Shown here: one piece after another, positions 16,085-24,494 of the stretch
Numbering within the stretch: position 1 is the stretch's first letter
How the letters are laid out: every line of letters starts with the position of its first letter
Notes under the pieces: generated by a model
What the model was told of the DNA's origin: nothing
Seen by the model: only the letters and a program-made list of their open reading frames with translations
Database searches by the model: none
Translations under genes and position numbers: made by a program
Source: Mesorhizobium shangrilense
GTDB lineage: Bacteria; Pseudomonadota; Alphaproteobacteria; Rhizobiales; Rhizobiaceae
Assembly (NCBI RefSeq): GCF_028826155.1
Contig: NZ_JAQGPN010000001.1
Span: forward strand, 1,493,501 to 1,557,500
Length of the DNA stretch: 64,000 bases
Reading direction: 5' to 3'

Positions 16085-17200
16085 TTAGAGGTTCTCGTCG
16101 GCAAATTCTGAACCAGCGATCGGGACACCAAACGCGCGGGCAGCTAGAACCTTCTGCCTGGCCGCCTTGGTGTAGCGGGTCACTTCCTTGGAGGTCTGGT
16201 GGCCTGTGATGGCCATGATCTCGTGCTCGCTCTTGCCCTGATCGGCCAGGCGCGCGGCGGCCGCCTTACGCAGCCCGTGCGCGGAGCAATGCCGAAGCCC
16301 GGCCTCGTCGCATCGGTCGCGGAACCAGTTGCCGAAGCCGTTCGCGGTGAAGGGCTTCTTGAATTCGGTGACGAGGAAGTTGAGGTCGCCTGTCGGGCTG
16401 GCGTCAATGATGCGTTGGAGTTCGTCGACGATCGGTATCTCGAGCGTGACCGGCTTGTTGCGTTTGTTCTTCACTTGGGTGAACTTCAGCCAGCCGCTGC
16501 GGACGTGCTGGCGCCCGAACGTCACGATGTCGGATCTGCGCTGGCCGGTGTAGAGCAGGAGGGCCAGGGCTAACCGTGCTTTCGTGCCGACGGGGTGCCG
16601 CTCTTCGAACTTCTCGACTTCCTCGATCTCCCACGAGTGGAAGCCCTGCGAGCCGGTCTGGATGTAGGGGATGTCGCGCGCCGGGTTCTTGTCTAGCTGC
16701 TCGTCGGCAATGGCGAAGGTGAACACCTGCCGTAGCGCCTTCACGCGGGCATTGGCCGCCTCCGGCGTGTCGCGCGTATCGCGGTCTCGGATGGCGCGCA
16801 CAACCTTGCCGGTGATCATCCCTAAGGGCATGTCGCCGAACTGCTTGCCGTTGGGCTTCTCCTTCCGGAGCGGGATCTCGCAGATCCGATCGAGGATACC
16901 ACGGCGGACGCGCTGCGTGCGATCGTCCAATCGGCTGAACTCCGCGCACTCGTAGTAGTCGTTCACGAGCTTCTTCAGCGTACCGTTGACGACGCCAATG
17001 CGAACTGGAGGCGGAGATTCGACGCGAGCGGACAACATGGCACGGTACGCCTGCATGAAATCGTCGGACCAGGGCGTTCCTTTGATCCTGACCTTTTTGC
17101 CGTGCCTCCTAAAATAGACATAGGTCTTGCCGCCGGCCGTGAACTCGGTGACATATTTTGGCAGCCGCCTGTGCTTTCGGCCGGTCAATCGTATGCCCAC
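16085..17200 (-). CDS. Tyrosine recombinase/integrase (module 1)
   Basis: A 371-residue phage-type integrase that cuts and rejoins DNA at att sites. The catalytic set is visible: Arg in YTGQRRSD (221-222), HGLRK (His308, Arg311), a GHQT histidine near 331 and the nucleophile in TRYTKAA (Tyr343). The N-terminal part contains an Arm/SAM-like region. It overlaps the excisionase-like gene by 16 bases. Its own attachment site was not found. Confidence 0.9.
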   Translation of the reverse strand: MGIRLTGRKHRRLPKYVTEFTAGGKTYVYFRRHGKKVRIKGTPWSDDFMQAYRAMLSARVESPPPVRIGVVNGTLKKLVNDYYECAEFSRLDDRTQRVRRGILDRICEIPLRKEKPNGKQFGDMPLGMITGKVVRAIRDRDTRDTPEAANARVKALRQVFTFAIADEQLDKNPARDIPYIQTGSQGFHSWEIEEVEKFEERHPVGTKARLALALLLYTGQRRSDIVTFGRQHVRSGWLKFTQVKNKRNKPVTLEIPIVDELQRIIDASPTGDLNFLVTEFKKPFTANGFGNWFRDRCDEAGLRHCSAHGLRKAAAARLADQGKSEHEIMAITGHQTSKEVTRYTKAARQKVLAARAFGVPIAGSEFADENL

Positions 17201-17427
17201 TCGTCTGTCATTTCGGCGTCATCGCCAGGCAGCTCATCAAATGCCTTATCGACGCGACGGATGTCCCACACCCGACGGCCGTTGATCTCTTTAGGCTTGG
17301 GCATGCGACCGTCTCCGACCATCTGATCGAACAATGAAGCCGAGACGCCGACATAGGCGGCGGCCTCAGTGCGCGACAGGCCGCGGGGCGGCAGGTTTGG
17401 GGGGAGCTTCGGACCATCGAGTTTCAC
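17185..17427 (-). CDS. AlpA/Xis-type excisionase or regulator
   Basis: An 80-residue protein with a MerR-like winged HTH: LSRTEAAAYVGVSASLFDQM, then GRMPKPKEINGRRVWDIRRV. This is the standard arrangement for small excisionases that bend att DNA. It overlaps the integrase start, so both are expressed together. Confidence 0.82.
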   Translation of the reverse strand: MKLDGPKLPPNLPPRGLSRTEAAAYVGVSASLFDQMVGDGRMPKPKEINGRRVWDIRRVDKAFDELPGDDAEMTDEWAYD

Positions 17428-17503
17428 TGGTGGCTTCTTCTTAAGAGCAAGGCGTCAGCGACAGAGTTGCCAAGCGGGCGACTTCCAACAATGGCTGCGC
17501 CGC

Positions 17504-18004
17504 TCAGGTCTGCTTGTCGAGACACCCCACAAGAGCTTCGCCGGCCTTCGTCGACCCGCTAGCTTTCAAAAGGTGTGGTTGGTCGCTGATGCCATCTTTG
17601 ATCGCAACCTGTCTCTGAGCTGACGCAAAGGCGGATACGAACTGCCGCGCCTGGTCACCCTGGAGCAATACCTCTGCGGCGGCGATATTATCGCCGACGG
17701 CACCAGTTGTCCCTTTGGCGCCGAGGAGCCTCTCCCCATCGAATGCGAATTCGATCGTGGGCTCTATCAGTGCCAGGTCCGGCACATAGGCCCACCCAGG
17801 AACGGCCCGAACACGGACGCCTGGCTCAGCAGTGTCGCACACGATGAAAACGCCCGAGCGTATCGTCGACATGTTGACGAGGACTTTCCGACCGCCCGAG
17901 AACGGATCATTTTCGATCTCGGCAGACCAACGCAGAAAATCTGCCGCGGCCGAGTTGATGCTCAAAGTCGATGCAGTGAAAAGCGCAAGCGTCGCAAGGC
18001 GCAT
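17504..18004 (-). CDS. Exported hypothetical protein
   Basis: A 166-residue protein starting at ATG 18004 after gggagggg. The signal peptide is MRLATLALFTASTLSINSAA. The mature part has a beta-rich pattern with two cysteines (VFIVCDTAEPG and ALVGCLDKQT) that could pair. It superficially resembles invasion-associated locus B-like proteins, but that is not secure. It should be periplasmic, and it is the last gene before the iteron-like array. Confidence 0.6.
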   Translation of the reverse strand: MRLATLALFTASTLSINSAAADFLRWSAEIENDPFSGGRKVLVNMSTIRSGVFIVCDTAEPGVRVRAVPGWAYVPDLALIEPTIEFAFDGERLLGAKGTTGAVGDNIAAAEVLLQGDQARQFVSAFASAQRQVAIKDGISDQPHLLKASGSTKAGEALVGCLDKQT

Positions 18005-18120
18005 GCCATCCCCTCCCAAGCTCCAATCCCCTCGCAATCTGGGCACGCCGTCCAGATTTTTGCAAGAAGGAGCCGCGGCACGCCGGCGGCGGTATCGCGG
18101 TCGGAGGGGGCATTCGACCT

Positions 18121-18357
18121 TCTCACTTTTGCCCCACTCTCACCTGGCCAAGCTTAGGGCTTGGCCGGTGGTGAGAATTGAGGTGGGCGGATCGGTGAGA
18201 CTATAGTGAGAGTTAGTGAGAGAAAAACAGAAACCACATTTAAATCAACATTTTAGGTCTGGTGAGAGTTCGTGAGAGTGGTGAGAACAGTTCCCAAAAT
18301 GACTCTCACCAAGGAGGTGAGAATGAGCCCCCTTCTCACCTCCTTGGTGAGAGTTAG
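18121..18357. repeat. Iteron-like array, candidate replication origin
   Basis: GTGAGA occurs nine times on the plus strand (starting 18171, 18195, 18206, 18216, 18262, 18272, 18281, 18317, 18347) and four times inverted (18121, 18138, 18304, 18334). Neighbouring copies are 9-11 bases apart, about one helical turn. An AT-rich stretch (about 18,221-18,256) lies in the middle and could melt. An 8-bp hairpin (18146-18153 with 18159-18166) stands at the left. It adjoins the primase-helicase gene, as in iteron-type origins of plasmids and P4-like elements. Confidence 0.6.
18302..18354. repeat. Perfect 22-bp inverted repeat with symmetrical arms
   Basis: Bases 18302-18323 are the exact reverse complement of 18333-18354, with a nine-base loop. 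Each arm is itself an inverted repeat (TCTCACC, five bases, GGTGAGA). It begins 11 bases past the primase-helicase stop. It has no T-run, so a regulator or replication-protein site is more likely than a terminator. Confidence 0.85.
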
Positions 18358-18365
18358 CGGCGACC

Positions 18366-20564
18366 TCAAGCCGCCTCATCTTCGATCGCAAACGTTGCGA
18401 AGAGACCGGCGCCGTGATCGTGGGCGAAGTCTGAGTCCAGCAACTCGCGCCTCAGCCTCAACAAGGTCGAGTCTCCGCAATTCTTCGGCAGCGGATCTCC
18501 CGACTTCCAATCCGCCTTGCCGTGCCGACACCGCGTCTCCTGCCATTCCGTCCAGGAAACCGCTTTGCTTCCTGCATTCTCCATTGCACGCTCCAGACAG
18601 TCGAGCAGCACGCTCGCTGCCTTGCTCACCGAAACGATACCCTTGCGGCCGGGCCGTTGGATGGCGTCCACCGCGAGCGAGCCACGTGGCTCACCTCCGG
18701 CCTCCCATTCAACGGTCGTGAATTTGACCGACCGAGACCAACCGTCCGGCCCATCCTTCATCTTTGTGCACTTTATGGTGCCTTCCGACAGAGGAGCGCT
18801 GTCTGCATTCTCCCTCGTCAAGCCAAACACGAAATCAGCGTTGGCCTCGAAGTAGGTGGACCCCATCATCGTGCCGCTCTTGTTTTCGTGATGCACACCG
18901 ATCACTGTTCCGCCGGCTGCCTTGGCCAGCCGGTCACAGCGCTCCATAAATGCCGTCACGCTTTCGGGGGCGCTCATGTCGGCGCCGGCCATCACCCTCG
19001 CAACAGTGTCGATAATCACGAGCGCGAACTTTTCGCCGTAGTCGCGGATGAACTCCTCCAACGCTTTGAAGTCCGGCGCGCTCATGAAGTTAACCGGCGT
19101 GCGCATGAACACGAAGTTGGGCGTGATCGTTTTGATCCCGTGCCGCCGGCGGAACGCTTCGGCGCGGTCAACGAAGCCCTGATGGCCTTCACGGGCCAGA
19201 ACCAACACTTTGCGCGGCGGGCCTGAAATTTCAGCGCCGTGCCAATCCGGCAATCCGTATGCGATATGGAGCCCCAAATCGAACGCCAAAAAGGACTTTC
19301 CCGAACCCCACTTGCCGTAGAGGATGCCGGTGGAGTTTTCCGTAACCCAGCCCTCTACAAGCCACTTAGGCTTCGGCAGCTTGGCCAGATCGTCAAGTGT
19401 CTCGAGCACGAAGCGCGGTGGCTTCGGCGGCGCAGGCACTTCGCCCGTTGTCTCGTGGCTCGTCGACGAGGTGTTCTCGTCCGGCGCTATCTGGTCGTCC
19501 AAATCCAAGTCGATCGCCTCAAAGTCATCGCCGGGGGGGGACCAGCACCTCACCCAATCGCGGGCTAGCGCCCTAGGCGAGAGCGCTTCCTCGATGTCAG
19601 GACGGCTGGTCGACCGCGGCCAGATCCACGCGAGCCGGGCATAGTCGATGACGTCAAAACTGCCGTCCCGCTTGAGGTGGCCGGCAAGCGCGAACCGTTT
19701 CTCGTTTCCTGGGTCGCTATGGTCCTCCCAGAACTCACGAAGCTGCCGCTGTTCGAGGAATTCCTCGAAACGCCCGACGAGCTCACACGGAAGATCCGCG
19801 AAGTCCACGGCACGGTAGTCTGAAGCTTCGATCTCTGCGATGCAGGCCTGAACGCGGGGATCATCATCATTGGCGGCTGCCGTTCTCTTAGGAGCAGCCG
19901 GCAGCGCGGCGACTAGTGTGGCGCGGTCATAGACGGGACCATCCTGCCACAGGACAGTTGCGCGCCGTTCTGTACGGCCCCTTGCCCGTTTACCGGCGTC
20001 GGGCATGTTGATTGTCCCCGGCAGCCGCATGATCCGCTCGATGTTCTGCGTCGCATCGCCGCCACCCAACAGCGCCGCGGCGGCGCGGTTCATGTGCTCA
20101 ATGTCGCCAGGGCCATCGGTGAGCGGGATCTTCTGTGTGAGTTTCCAGAAGGCTTGCACGCCGCCGCCGCTGTCAATCGCAAAAGTCGGCTGGACCGCGG
20201 CCTCGGAAACCGCTGACAGGAGTCGTTGCCGCTCTGACGGCAGATCAGCGTCCTTCCTCGGGTCCAGATCAACGTGAAGAGCCCGCGCGGCGACGATGTC
20301 GCCTTTCTTAAGCTTGTCATGCGGCGCGCCGGCGCGCGGCTCGTTGACGGAAAAATAGACGTTGGTGCGGCCGTTCCGCGCCTCCACCCACTTCTCAATG
20401 TCCGGCCATGTTCCCGGCTCAAAAGTGCGCCCCGAGACGGACCTCGTGTTCGGGTCAATGGCTACCAGATTGTGCCGGCCGACAGGGTCGAGTGCTTTCA
20501 AGAACTCGATGGCCGTCCAAGAGTCGATTTCGCTCGGCTCCAACCTTTCGGCGGTCTCGCTCAT
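18366..20564 (-). CDS. Primase-helicase replication protein of a mobile element
   Basis: A 732-residue fusion. The N-terminal 250 residues show the RepB/AEP-type primase pattern (ALHVDLDPRKDAD, DSGGGVQAFWKL, ERIMRLPGTINMP). The C-terminal half is a RepA-like hexameric helicase of the AAA_25 type: Walker A YGKWGSGKSFL, Walker B LVIIDTVARVMAG and a GVHHENKSG sensor motif. Such proteins prime and unwind replication of plasmids and P4-like elements. The ATG overlaps the previous stop (ATGA) and follows gggaggg. The iteron-like array directly after its stop is the likely origin. Confidence 0.82.
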   Translation of the reverse strand: MSETAERLEPSEIDSWTAIEFLKALDPVGRHNLVAIDPNTRSVSGRTFEPGTWPDIEKWVEARNGRTNVYFSVNEPRAGAPHDKLKKGDIVAARALHVDLDPRKDADLPSERQRLLSAVSEAAVQPTFAIDSGGGVQAFWKLTQKIPLTDGPGDIEHMNRAAAALLGGGDATQNIERIMRLPGTINMPDAGKRARGRTERRATVLWQDGPVYDRATLVAALPAAPKRTAAANDDDPRVQACIAEIEASDYRAVDFADLPCELVGRFEEFLEQRQLREFWEDHSDPGNEKRFALAGHLKRDGSFDVIDYARLAWIWPRSTSRPDIEEALSPRALARDWVRCWSPPGDDFEAIDLDLDDQIAPDENTSSTSHETTGEVPAPPKPPRFVLETLDDLAKLPKPKWLVEGWVTENSTGILYGKWGSGKSFLAFDLGLHIAYGLPDWHGAEISGPPRKVLVLAREGHQGFVDRAEAFRRRHGIKTITPNFVFMRTPVNFMSAPDFKALEEFIRDYGEKFALVIIDTVARVMAGADMSAPESVTAFMERCDRLAKAAGGTVIGVHHENKSGTMMGSTYFEANADFVFGLTRENADSAPLSEGTIKCTKMKDGPDGWSRSVKFTTVEWEAGGEPRGSLAVDAIQRPGRKGIVSVSKAASVLLDCLERAMENAGSKAVSWTEWQETRCRHGKADWKSGDPLPKNCGDSTLLRLRRELLDSDFAHDHGAGLFATFAIEDEAA

Positions 20565-21220
20565 GCCGCCCTCCCAAACATCTGTCCCGTAAAAGACAGG
20601 CGGCCAGCATCGAGGATGTCCCGCACTTGAGCATCCGGCAACCACCCCAGGTAGGAATCGAACCACAGATATGTCCGGACTTGGGAGGCCTTCACAAGCA
20701 AGGTGCGATCATACTCGCCCATTGTGTTCAGTACGGTGTTCACTACCTTGTTGTCGTAATAGCCTTTGGAGCGACGGCGGAGCACGCCTTTTCGTTCCTC
20801 GTGCACCAAGATGAATGCTGCGGCTGCGCTCCTCGTCCACTCGTGATGTTGAGCAAAGAAACGTTCCTGATCGATGGGCTCGGCGCGCAGATCATCCGCC
20901 ACGAACAGCTCATGACCATCTTGTGACAACATCACGCCGTCCGGCACGCTGCGGATTTCACGCTGCCCTCCCATCTTCTTCAGGAGTAGCCATTCCAGAT
21001 CGATGTCCGAAGCCGGCGGATTATTGTCTACTTTCACGAATGTTCTCCGAAAACGAAGGCCCGCGCCGTTTTGGTTGGCCTGGCCCTTTTGGCGTCCACC
21101 AACAATCTCGGCAGCGTACTGCAGCACCGGCTTGGAAAGACCGAGCAGGGGTTTGAGCTCATTCCGGCGTTGCAGTTCGGCGATTGCGGCGTTCCGTTGG
21201 CCATTGCTTGCGACGTTCAT
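20561..21220 (-). CDS. Hypothetical protein in element replication operon
   Basis: A 219-residue protein between the AlpA regulator and the primase-helicase, joined to both by ATGA overlaps. It contains FILVHEERKGVLRRRSKGYYD and VVNTVLNTMGEYDRTLL. The N-terminal 60 residues are basic and helical. No family recognised; a replication accessory role is inferred from position only. Confidence 0.65.
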   Translation of the reverse strand: MNVASNGQRNAAIAELQRRNELKPLLGLSKPVLQYAAEIVGGRQKGQANQNGAGLRFRRTFVKVDNNPPASDIDLEWLLLKKMGGQREIRSVPDGVMLSQDGHELFVADDLRAEPIDQERFFAQHHEWTRSAAAAFILVHEERKGVLRRRSKGYYDNKVVNTVLNTMGEYDRTLLVKASQVRTYLWFDSYLGWLPDAQVRDILDAGRLSFTGQMFGRAA

Positions 21221-21417
21221 GCCGCCCGGTCGCGCTCGGCGACCCGCTTCTCGAGCCAGTTTTCGATTTCGGATTTGATGAAGCCCTTGCGCTTACCGCT
21301 TGGCGACAAGCTTATCGGCCGGGGAAAGTCCGAGCTGGCATCCCGGCACATTTCGAAGATCATGGTCCTGCACAGACCGACCTTTTTGCACACGTCCTTG
21401 ATGTGGATGACTTCCAC
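21217..21417 (-). CDS. AlpA-family transcriptional regulator
   Basis: A 66-residue winged HTH of the AlpA type (IHIKDVCKKVGLCRTMIFEM, then FPRPISLSPSGKRKGFIKSE and IENWLEKRV). AlpA proteins control integrase and excision genes of prophages and islands. It heads the three-gene replication operon and overlaps the next gene by four bases. Confidence 0.82.
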   Translation of the reverse strand: MEVIHIKDVCKKVGLCRTMIFEMCRDASSDFPRPISLSPSGKRKGFIKSEIENWLEKRVAERDRAA

Positions 21418-21594
21418 TGTGATGCTCCTAGCGTTGCGTTTTGGGAACGCTGAGACCGAGCTGAATTTCTCAATTGGCTCGATTTGCTAAGAGGCTAATT
21501 TACTAAGGTCACAGCGGTTCATTACATAGCGGCTGTGTGCGTCTAAAACAACGGAAAAATTTCCAAGAGCAAAACCATCCTGTAATCTGGCACA

Positions 21595-22908
21595 TTACAT
21601 CACAAGCTGCACGACCGCCTTCGCCGCGAGTTCCTCCAAGCCATCCGCGATATACCGGCCGTAGTGGCGCTCGATCATAGCAACGCTGGTGTCGTGCAGG
21701 GCCGCGACAAGCCTTATGGGGAGGTTGGCGCGCAAGCCCCGCACTATCGACGAGTGCCGCAACGCGTAGGGAATGACGCCAGGCAACTCCGCGCGATCGC
21801 GGACATCCTTCCATGGACGATTGAGTTCGTTTGGTCCCCAGGGGCCGCGATTGACCTTCTCCCACGTCGTTGGTCCGGTCTGCCGCTTCCGCCAGCGCTC
21901 GAGGAGTGGCTCGTTGCCATTGCGGTCGGTCACCATCGTACGCAACTCATCTAGAACATCTGGACCGATCGGAACCGGCCGGTTAGGAGCCTTCGCGCCT
22001 TTGCCTTTCCGACTCGATGGCACGAGTATCCTTCCATTCTCCACCTGGCAGTCCGCCACGCGAATACGAGCGCACTGCGAGTAGCGGGCGCCGGTTGCGG
22101 CCATGACCAAAACCAGCCGATACAAGTCGCCGTCCCAGTCTTGAAACATGTCCGTCTGCTTTGCCGCGGCAACGAGAGCAGACACCTTGGCGTCGGTCAG
22201 CACCTGGTTCTCGCGGGCGACGTCGATCGCATCATCATCCTCGTGGTGAATAAGTAAGCCGCGTTTTATGATAGAGGGGAGGGCCGCTGGAAGATGTTTG
22301 TGGTTCGCCGAGTACGCGGAATTCAGAGCCGCTTTTAGGTCATTAGCCAGGCGCCGAACGGTCGTCTCCTTAAGAGTAGGCGGCAGCTCGCGCATCCACG
22401 CCTTCAGAACTTTTTCATCCAGTTCATGCATCGCAATGTCTGCGAGATCAGCGGGCGGGATCTCTCGGCGCTTGCCGCGCTTTGGCTGTCCGAGAATGTA
22501 GCGGCTAAGCCGCCGGCTGGCATCGGAACGAACCGGCTTACCGGCTCTCTTGCTATCTCGGGCGTCTCTTCGCGCGATATATTCTTCGACAGCGACTCGG
22601 ACTTTGATTGGCTCGTTCTGGGGGGAGGCGGCCAGGGCCAACCTACGGCGCTCCACGTGCTGGCGCGCTGCTATCTCCGCAGCATCGAAACTCAGATTGC
22701 CTTCGGCGACCACGTCATCCGCAATACCCAAGGGCGTCTGCTTGTAGCCGACTCCTTCTCGCCATCGAACGATCCAGCGACCATCACGTTTACTCTTTCG
22801 GTAGCCGAGGTGGATTGTTGCATCGACCCGTCTCCAGTGCACTCCATCAGAGAGCTTCGACCGGCTACTGCGCGTCGTCAGCGCGCTCTCTGTCAACGTC
22901 TTCGCCAT
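21595..22908 (-). CDS. Tyrosine recombinase/integrase (module 2)
   Basis: A 437-residue integrase. The C-terminal catalytic domain has Arg275 (ATGARYSQC), the box II motif YALRHSS (Arg384, His385) and Tyr416 (ERHYGRYI). The position usually held by His in HxxR is Tyr381 here, a change seen in other phage integrases. The N-terminal half contains a SAM-like core-binding domain. Its 5' end faces the tRNA-Glu fragment 145 bases away, which identifies that fragment as the attachment site. Confidence 0.88.
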   Translation of the reverse strand: MAKTLTESALTTRSSRSKLSDGVHWRRVDATIHLGYRKSKRDGRWIVRWREGVGYKQTPLGIADDVVAEGNLSFDAAEIAARQHVERRRLALAASPQNEPIKVRVAVEEYIARRDARDSKRAGKPVRSDASRRLSRYILGQPKRGKRREIPPADLADIAMHELDEKVLKAWMRELPPTLKETTVRRLANDLKAALNSAYSANHKHLPAALPSIIKRGLLIHHEDDDAIDVARENQVLTDAKVSALVAAAKQTDMFQDWDGDLYRLVLVMAATGARYSQCARIRVADCQVENGRILVPSSRKGKGAKAPNRPVPIGPDVLDELRTMVTDRNGNEPLLERWRKRQTGPTTWEKVNRGPWGPNELNRPWKDVRDRAELPGVIPYALRHSSIVRGLRANLPIRLVAALHDTSVAMIERHYGRYIADGLEELAAKAVVQLVM

Positions 22909-23053
22909 CGGTCACTGCCCAACACTCGTCAAATATCCGTCAAATATACGTGCCTGTGTCACCATGAACATCAGTGAACGGATATATGACTAACCCATTG
23001 AAGTGCATACAGCAATTCTCCGCCGAGTTCCACCTGAAAGTGTCTGGAATCAA

Positions 23054-23100
23054 GCCCTCTCACGGCGCAAACAGGGGTTCGATTCCCCTTGGGCGTACCA
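23054..23100 (+). tRNA. 3' half of tRNA-Glu(CTC), right attachment site
   Basis: The sequence runs from the anticodon stem-loop (GCC CTCTCAC GGC, anticodon CTC) through a perfect T-arm (AGGGG TTCGATT CCCCT) to an acceptor strand ending in CCA. No D-arm or 5' acceptor strand precedes it, and the anticodon stem loses pairing left of 23,054. It is therefore the duplicated 3' part left by integration; the intact gene should lie at the left end of the element, outside the window. Confidence 0.8.
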
Positions 23101-23391
23101 ATCTTCCTTCCATTTCAAGAGCTTGCAGTCCGGGCCGCCAAGTAGGTTAGTCAGGCGGCTTTCCAAACCTATTTCGGCGCAAAACCGCACCGCGCTCTTC
23201 GGGGTGATGGATCGGATACCGGAGCGGCGGCTTGAGGCGCAATATGGACCGCCGCCGCTTCAGTGTCGAAACGGCGGCGGTCGCGTAGCGCCGGCCTGAG
23301 GGGGAGCTGAACCTGCCGGCATAGTCGAACTCAAATCCGGCCGACTTGTTCCGAAAATATGCGACCGCCGCTGCCGCGCTTGGGCAAGGGT
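23101..23391. other. 291-base intergenic region after the attachment site
   Basis: No gene is supported here. A 10-bp inverted repeat (GACCGCCGCC near 23,248 with GGCGGCGGTC near 23,273) is the only structure seen. Confidence 0.4.
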
Positions 23392-23475
23392 CTACCGTCT
23401 CAGCTCATCCCCATACCAGACGGCAAACGCATAGACCGCCATGCAGGCGGTAACCACCAACATCGTTCCGAGCAT
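23392..23475 (-). CDS. 27-residue membrane peptide
   Basis: The ATG at 23475 follows a strong ggagg. The peptide is one hydrophobic helix (MLGTMLVVTACMAVYAFAVW) with a charged end (GDELRR). A GGAAC-N17-CATT sequence upstream is a weak EcfG-like promoter candidate. Function unknown. Confidence 0.5.
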   Translation of the reverse strand: MLGTMLVVTACMAVYAFAVWYGDELRR

Positions 23476-23564
23476 GTGAGCCTCCAGCCGCAGATCAGCA
23501 TCAATGCGGCCGGTGAACAATTCGTTCCGGCATCAACTTCAAAGATCCTCTGAAAGGAACCGTC

Positions 23565-23737
23565 ATGGACCGCAGTTTCCAGCGGGGCGCTGAAGCTCGT
23601 CGTGAAGCATGAAGGTGGATGGGGCGATCATCCGAAGGAAGCTCTGGCCGACGTCAAGCAAGGAATGATCTGGATGCGCACCCGGATGGTCGGCGGAGCT
23701 TCGAAGCCGTGGCCGACGGGGAAGACGGCCTCGTAGG
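23565..23737 (+). pseudogene. Remnant of a GH108-type lysozyme (endolysin)
   Basis: An ATG with an aaaggaa ribosome site opens MDRSFQRG, then the frame is broken. In another frame it continues LKLVVKHEGGWGDHPKE, the hallmark N-terminus of glycoside hydrolase family 108 peptidoglycan lysozymes, with the catalytic-type Glu. The frame continues to a stop at 23737 without the rest of the domain. Inactive remnant of a phage-type gene. Confidence 0.6.
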
Positions 23738-23836
23738 CGGACCCCACGGGAGCTTCGCGTTGTTTCGCCTTGCCGCTTGATATGAGCTCGCCAAGCAGCA
23801 CGGACCACTCGGCCTACGCCAACTCCGCTTCGCGGA

Positions 23837-24076
23837 TCATCGACGTTCATAATGGTTTTTGTCGGTGTCCGGGACTGGCGCTCGCGAACGACCCGCGTCC
23901 AGGCCGGCGCGGAGTGCCTCCACCGTTGTCACGCCATTGTTGAAGAGATCCATCAGCCGCAGCACCACGCTCGCGCGGCCATGGAGGTCGATGACGCCAT
24001 GGGCTTGGCAATGCTGATCGAGCGCGATGCGTAGGATGGTGACCTGAGACGGTTGATAAATGTTCGTGAACGGCAA
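23837..24076 (-). CDS. MPF-NIY family small protein, copy 2
   Basis: A 79-residue protein starting at TTG 24076 behind gggagga. It shares PFTNIYQPSQVTILRIALDQ and RLMDLFNNGVTTVEALRAGLD with copies 1 and 3, but has a longer, charged C-terminus (PVPDTDKNHYERR). The leader upstream is conserved with the other copies. Function unknown. Confidence 0.6.
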   Translation of the reverse strand: MPFTNIYQPSQVTILRIALDQHCQAHGVIDLHGRASVVLRLMDLFNNGVTTVEALRAGLDAGRSRAPVPDTDKNHYERR

Positions 24077-24305
24077 GGCTTCCTCCCTGAGTTGGGCGAA
24101 AGCACAGATGGTATCTTTCAAGCACCCCCACGCCGGAACTGGGCAGGTGGCGGGACACCGTATGCTCAATGTAGGGGCAGCGTGATGTCAAATGATGGTG
24201 AGGGTCATCCTTTGGGTGCCCTACCGGATGGCGGGGTTAGCTCTCCTGACACAACGGTGCCGCCGCGCCGCGCTACCGTCGCTTCAGTAGCGTGGGAGCT
24301 CGAGC

Positions 24306-24494
24306 ATGAAGCCTTTGCCCAAATGCGCCATTTGCGATGCGACTGGATGGGTCTGCGAGCGGTGTCCCGACCGGCCATCGGATGCCTTCAGCCTTCGGTT
24401 GGACGCATGTGGTTGCGCACCAGCGATGCGTTGCATCTGCAATCGAAACGGGGGAACTCCCTGCCCGCCCCATGGCGTTCAGATTGTCCGCTAA
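24306..24494 (+). CDS. Cys-rich small protein, probable zinc binder
   Basis: A 62-residue protein with nine cysteines, arranged as CAICDATGWVCERCPDRP and CGCAPAMRCICNRNGGTPCP. Similar small rhizobial proteins carry the GWVCExxPDRPW signature. It probably binds zinc; role unknown. ggag sits eight bases before the ATG. Confidence 0.65.
   Translation: MKPLPKCAICDATGWVCERCPDRPSDAFSLRLDACGCAPAMRCICNRNGGTPCPPHGVQIVR

Noticed and set aside
18121..18357. GTGAGA array as a CRISPR
   Set aside because: The unit is six bases, spacing is irregular, both orientations occur, and there are no cas genes.
23054..23100. Complete tRNA gene
   Set aside because: No D-arm or 5' acceptor strand upstream; anticodon stem pairing fails beyond three pairs.
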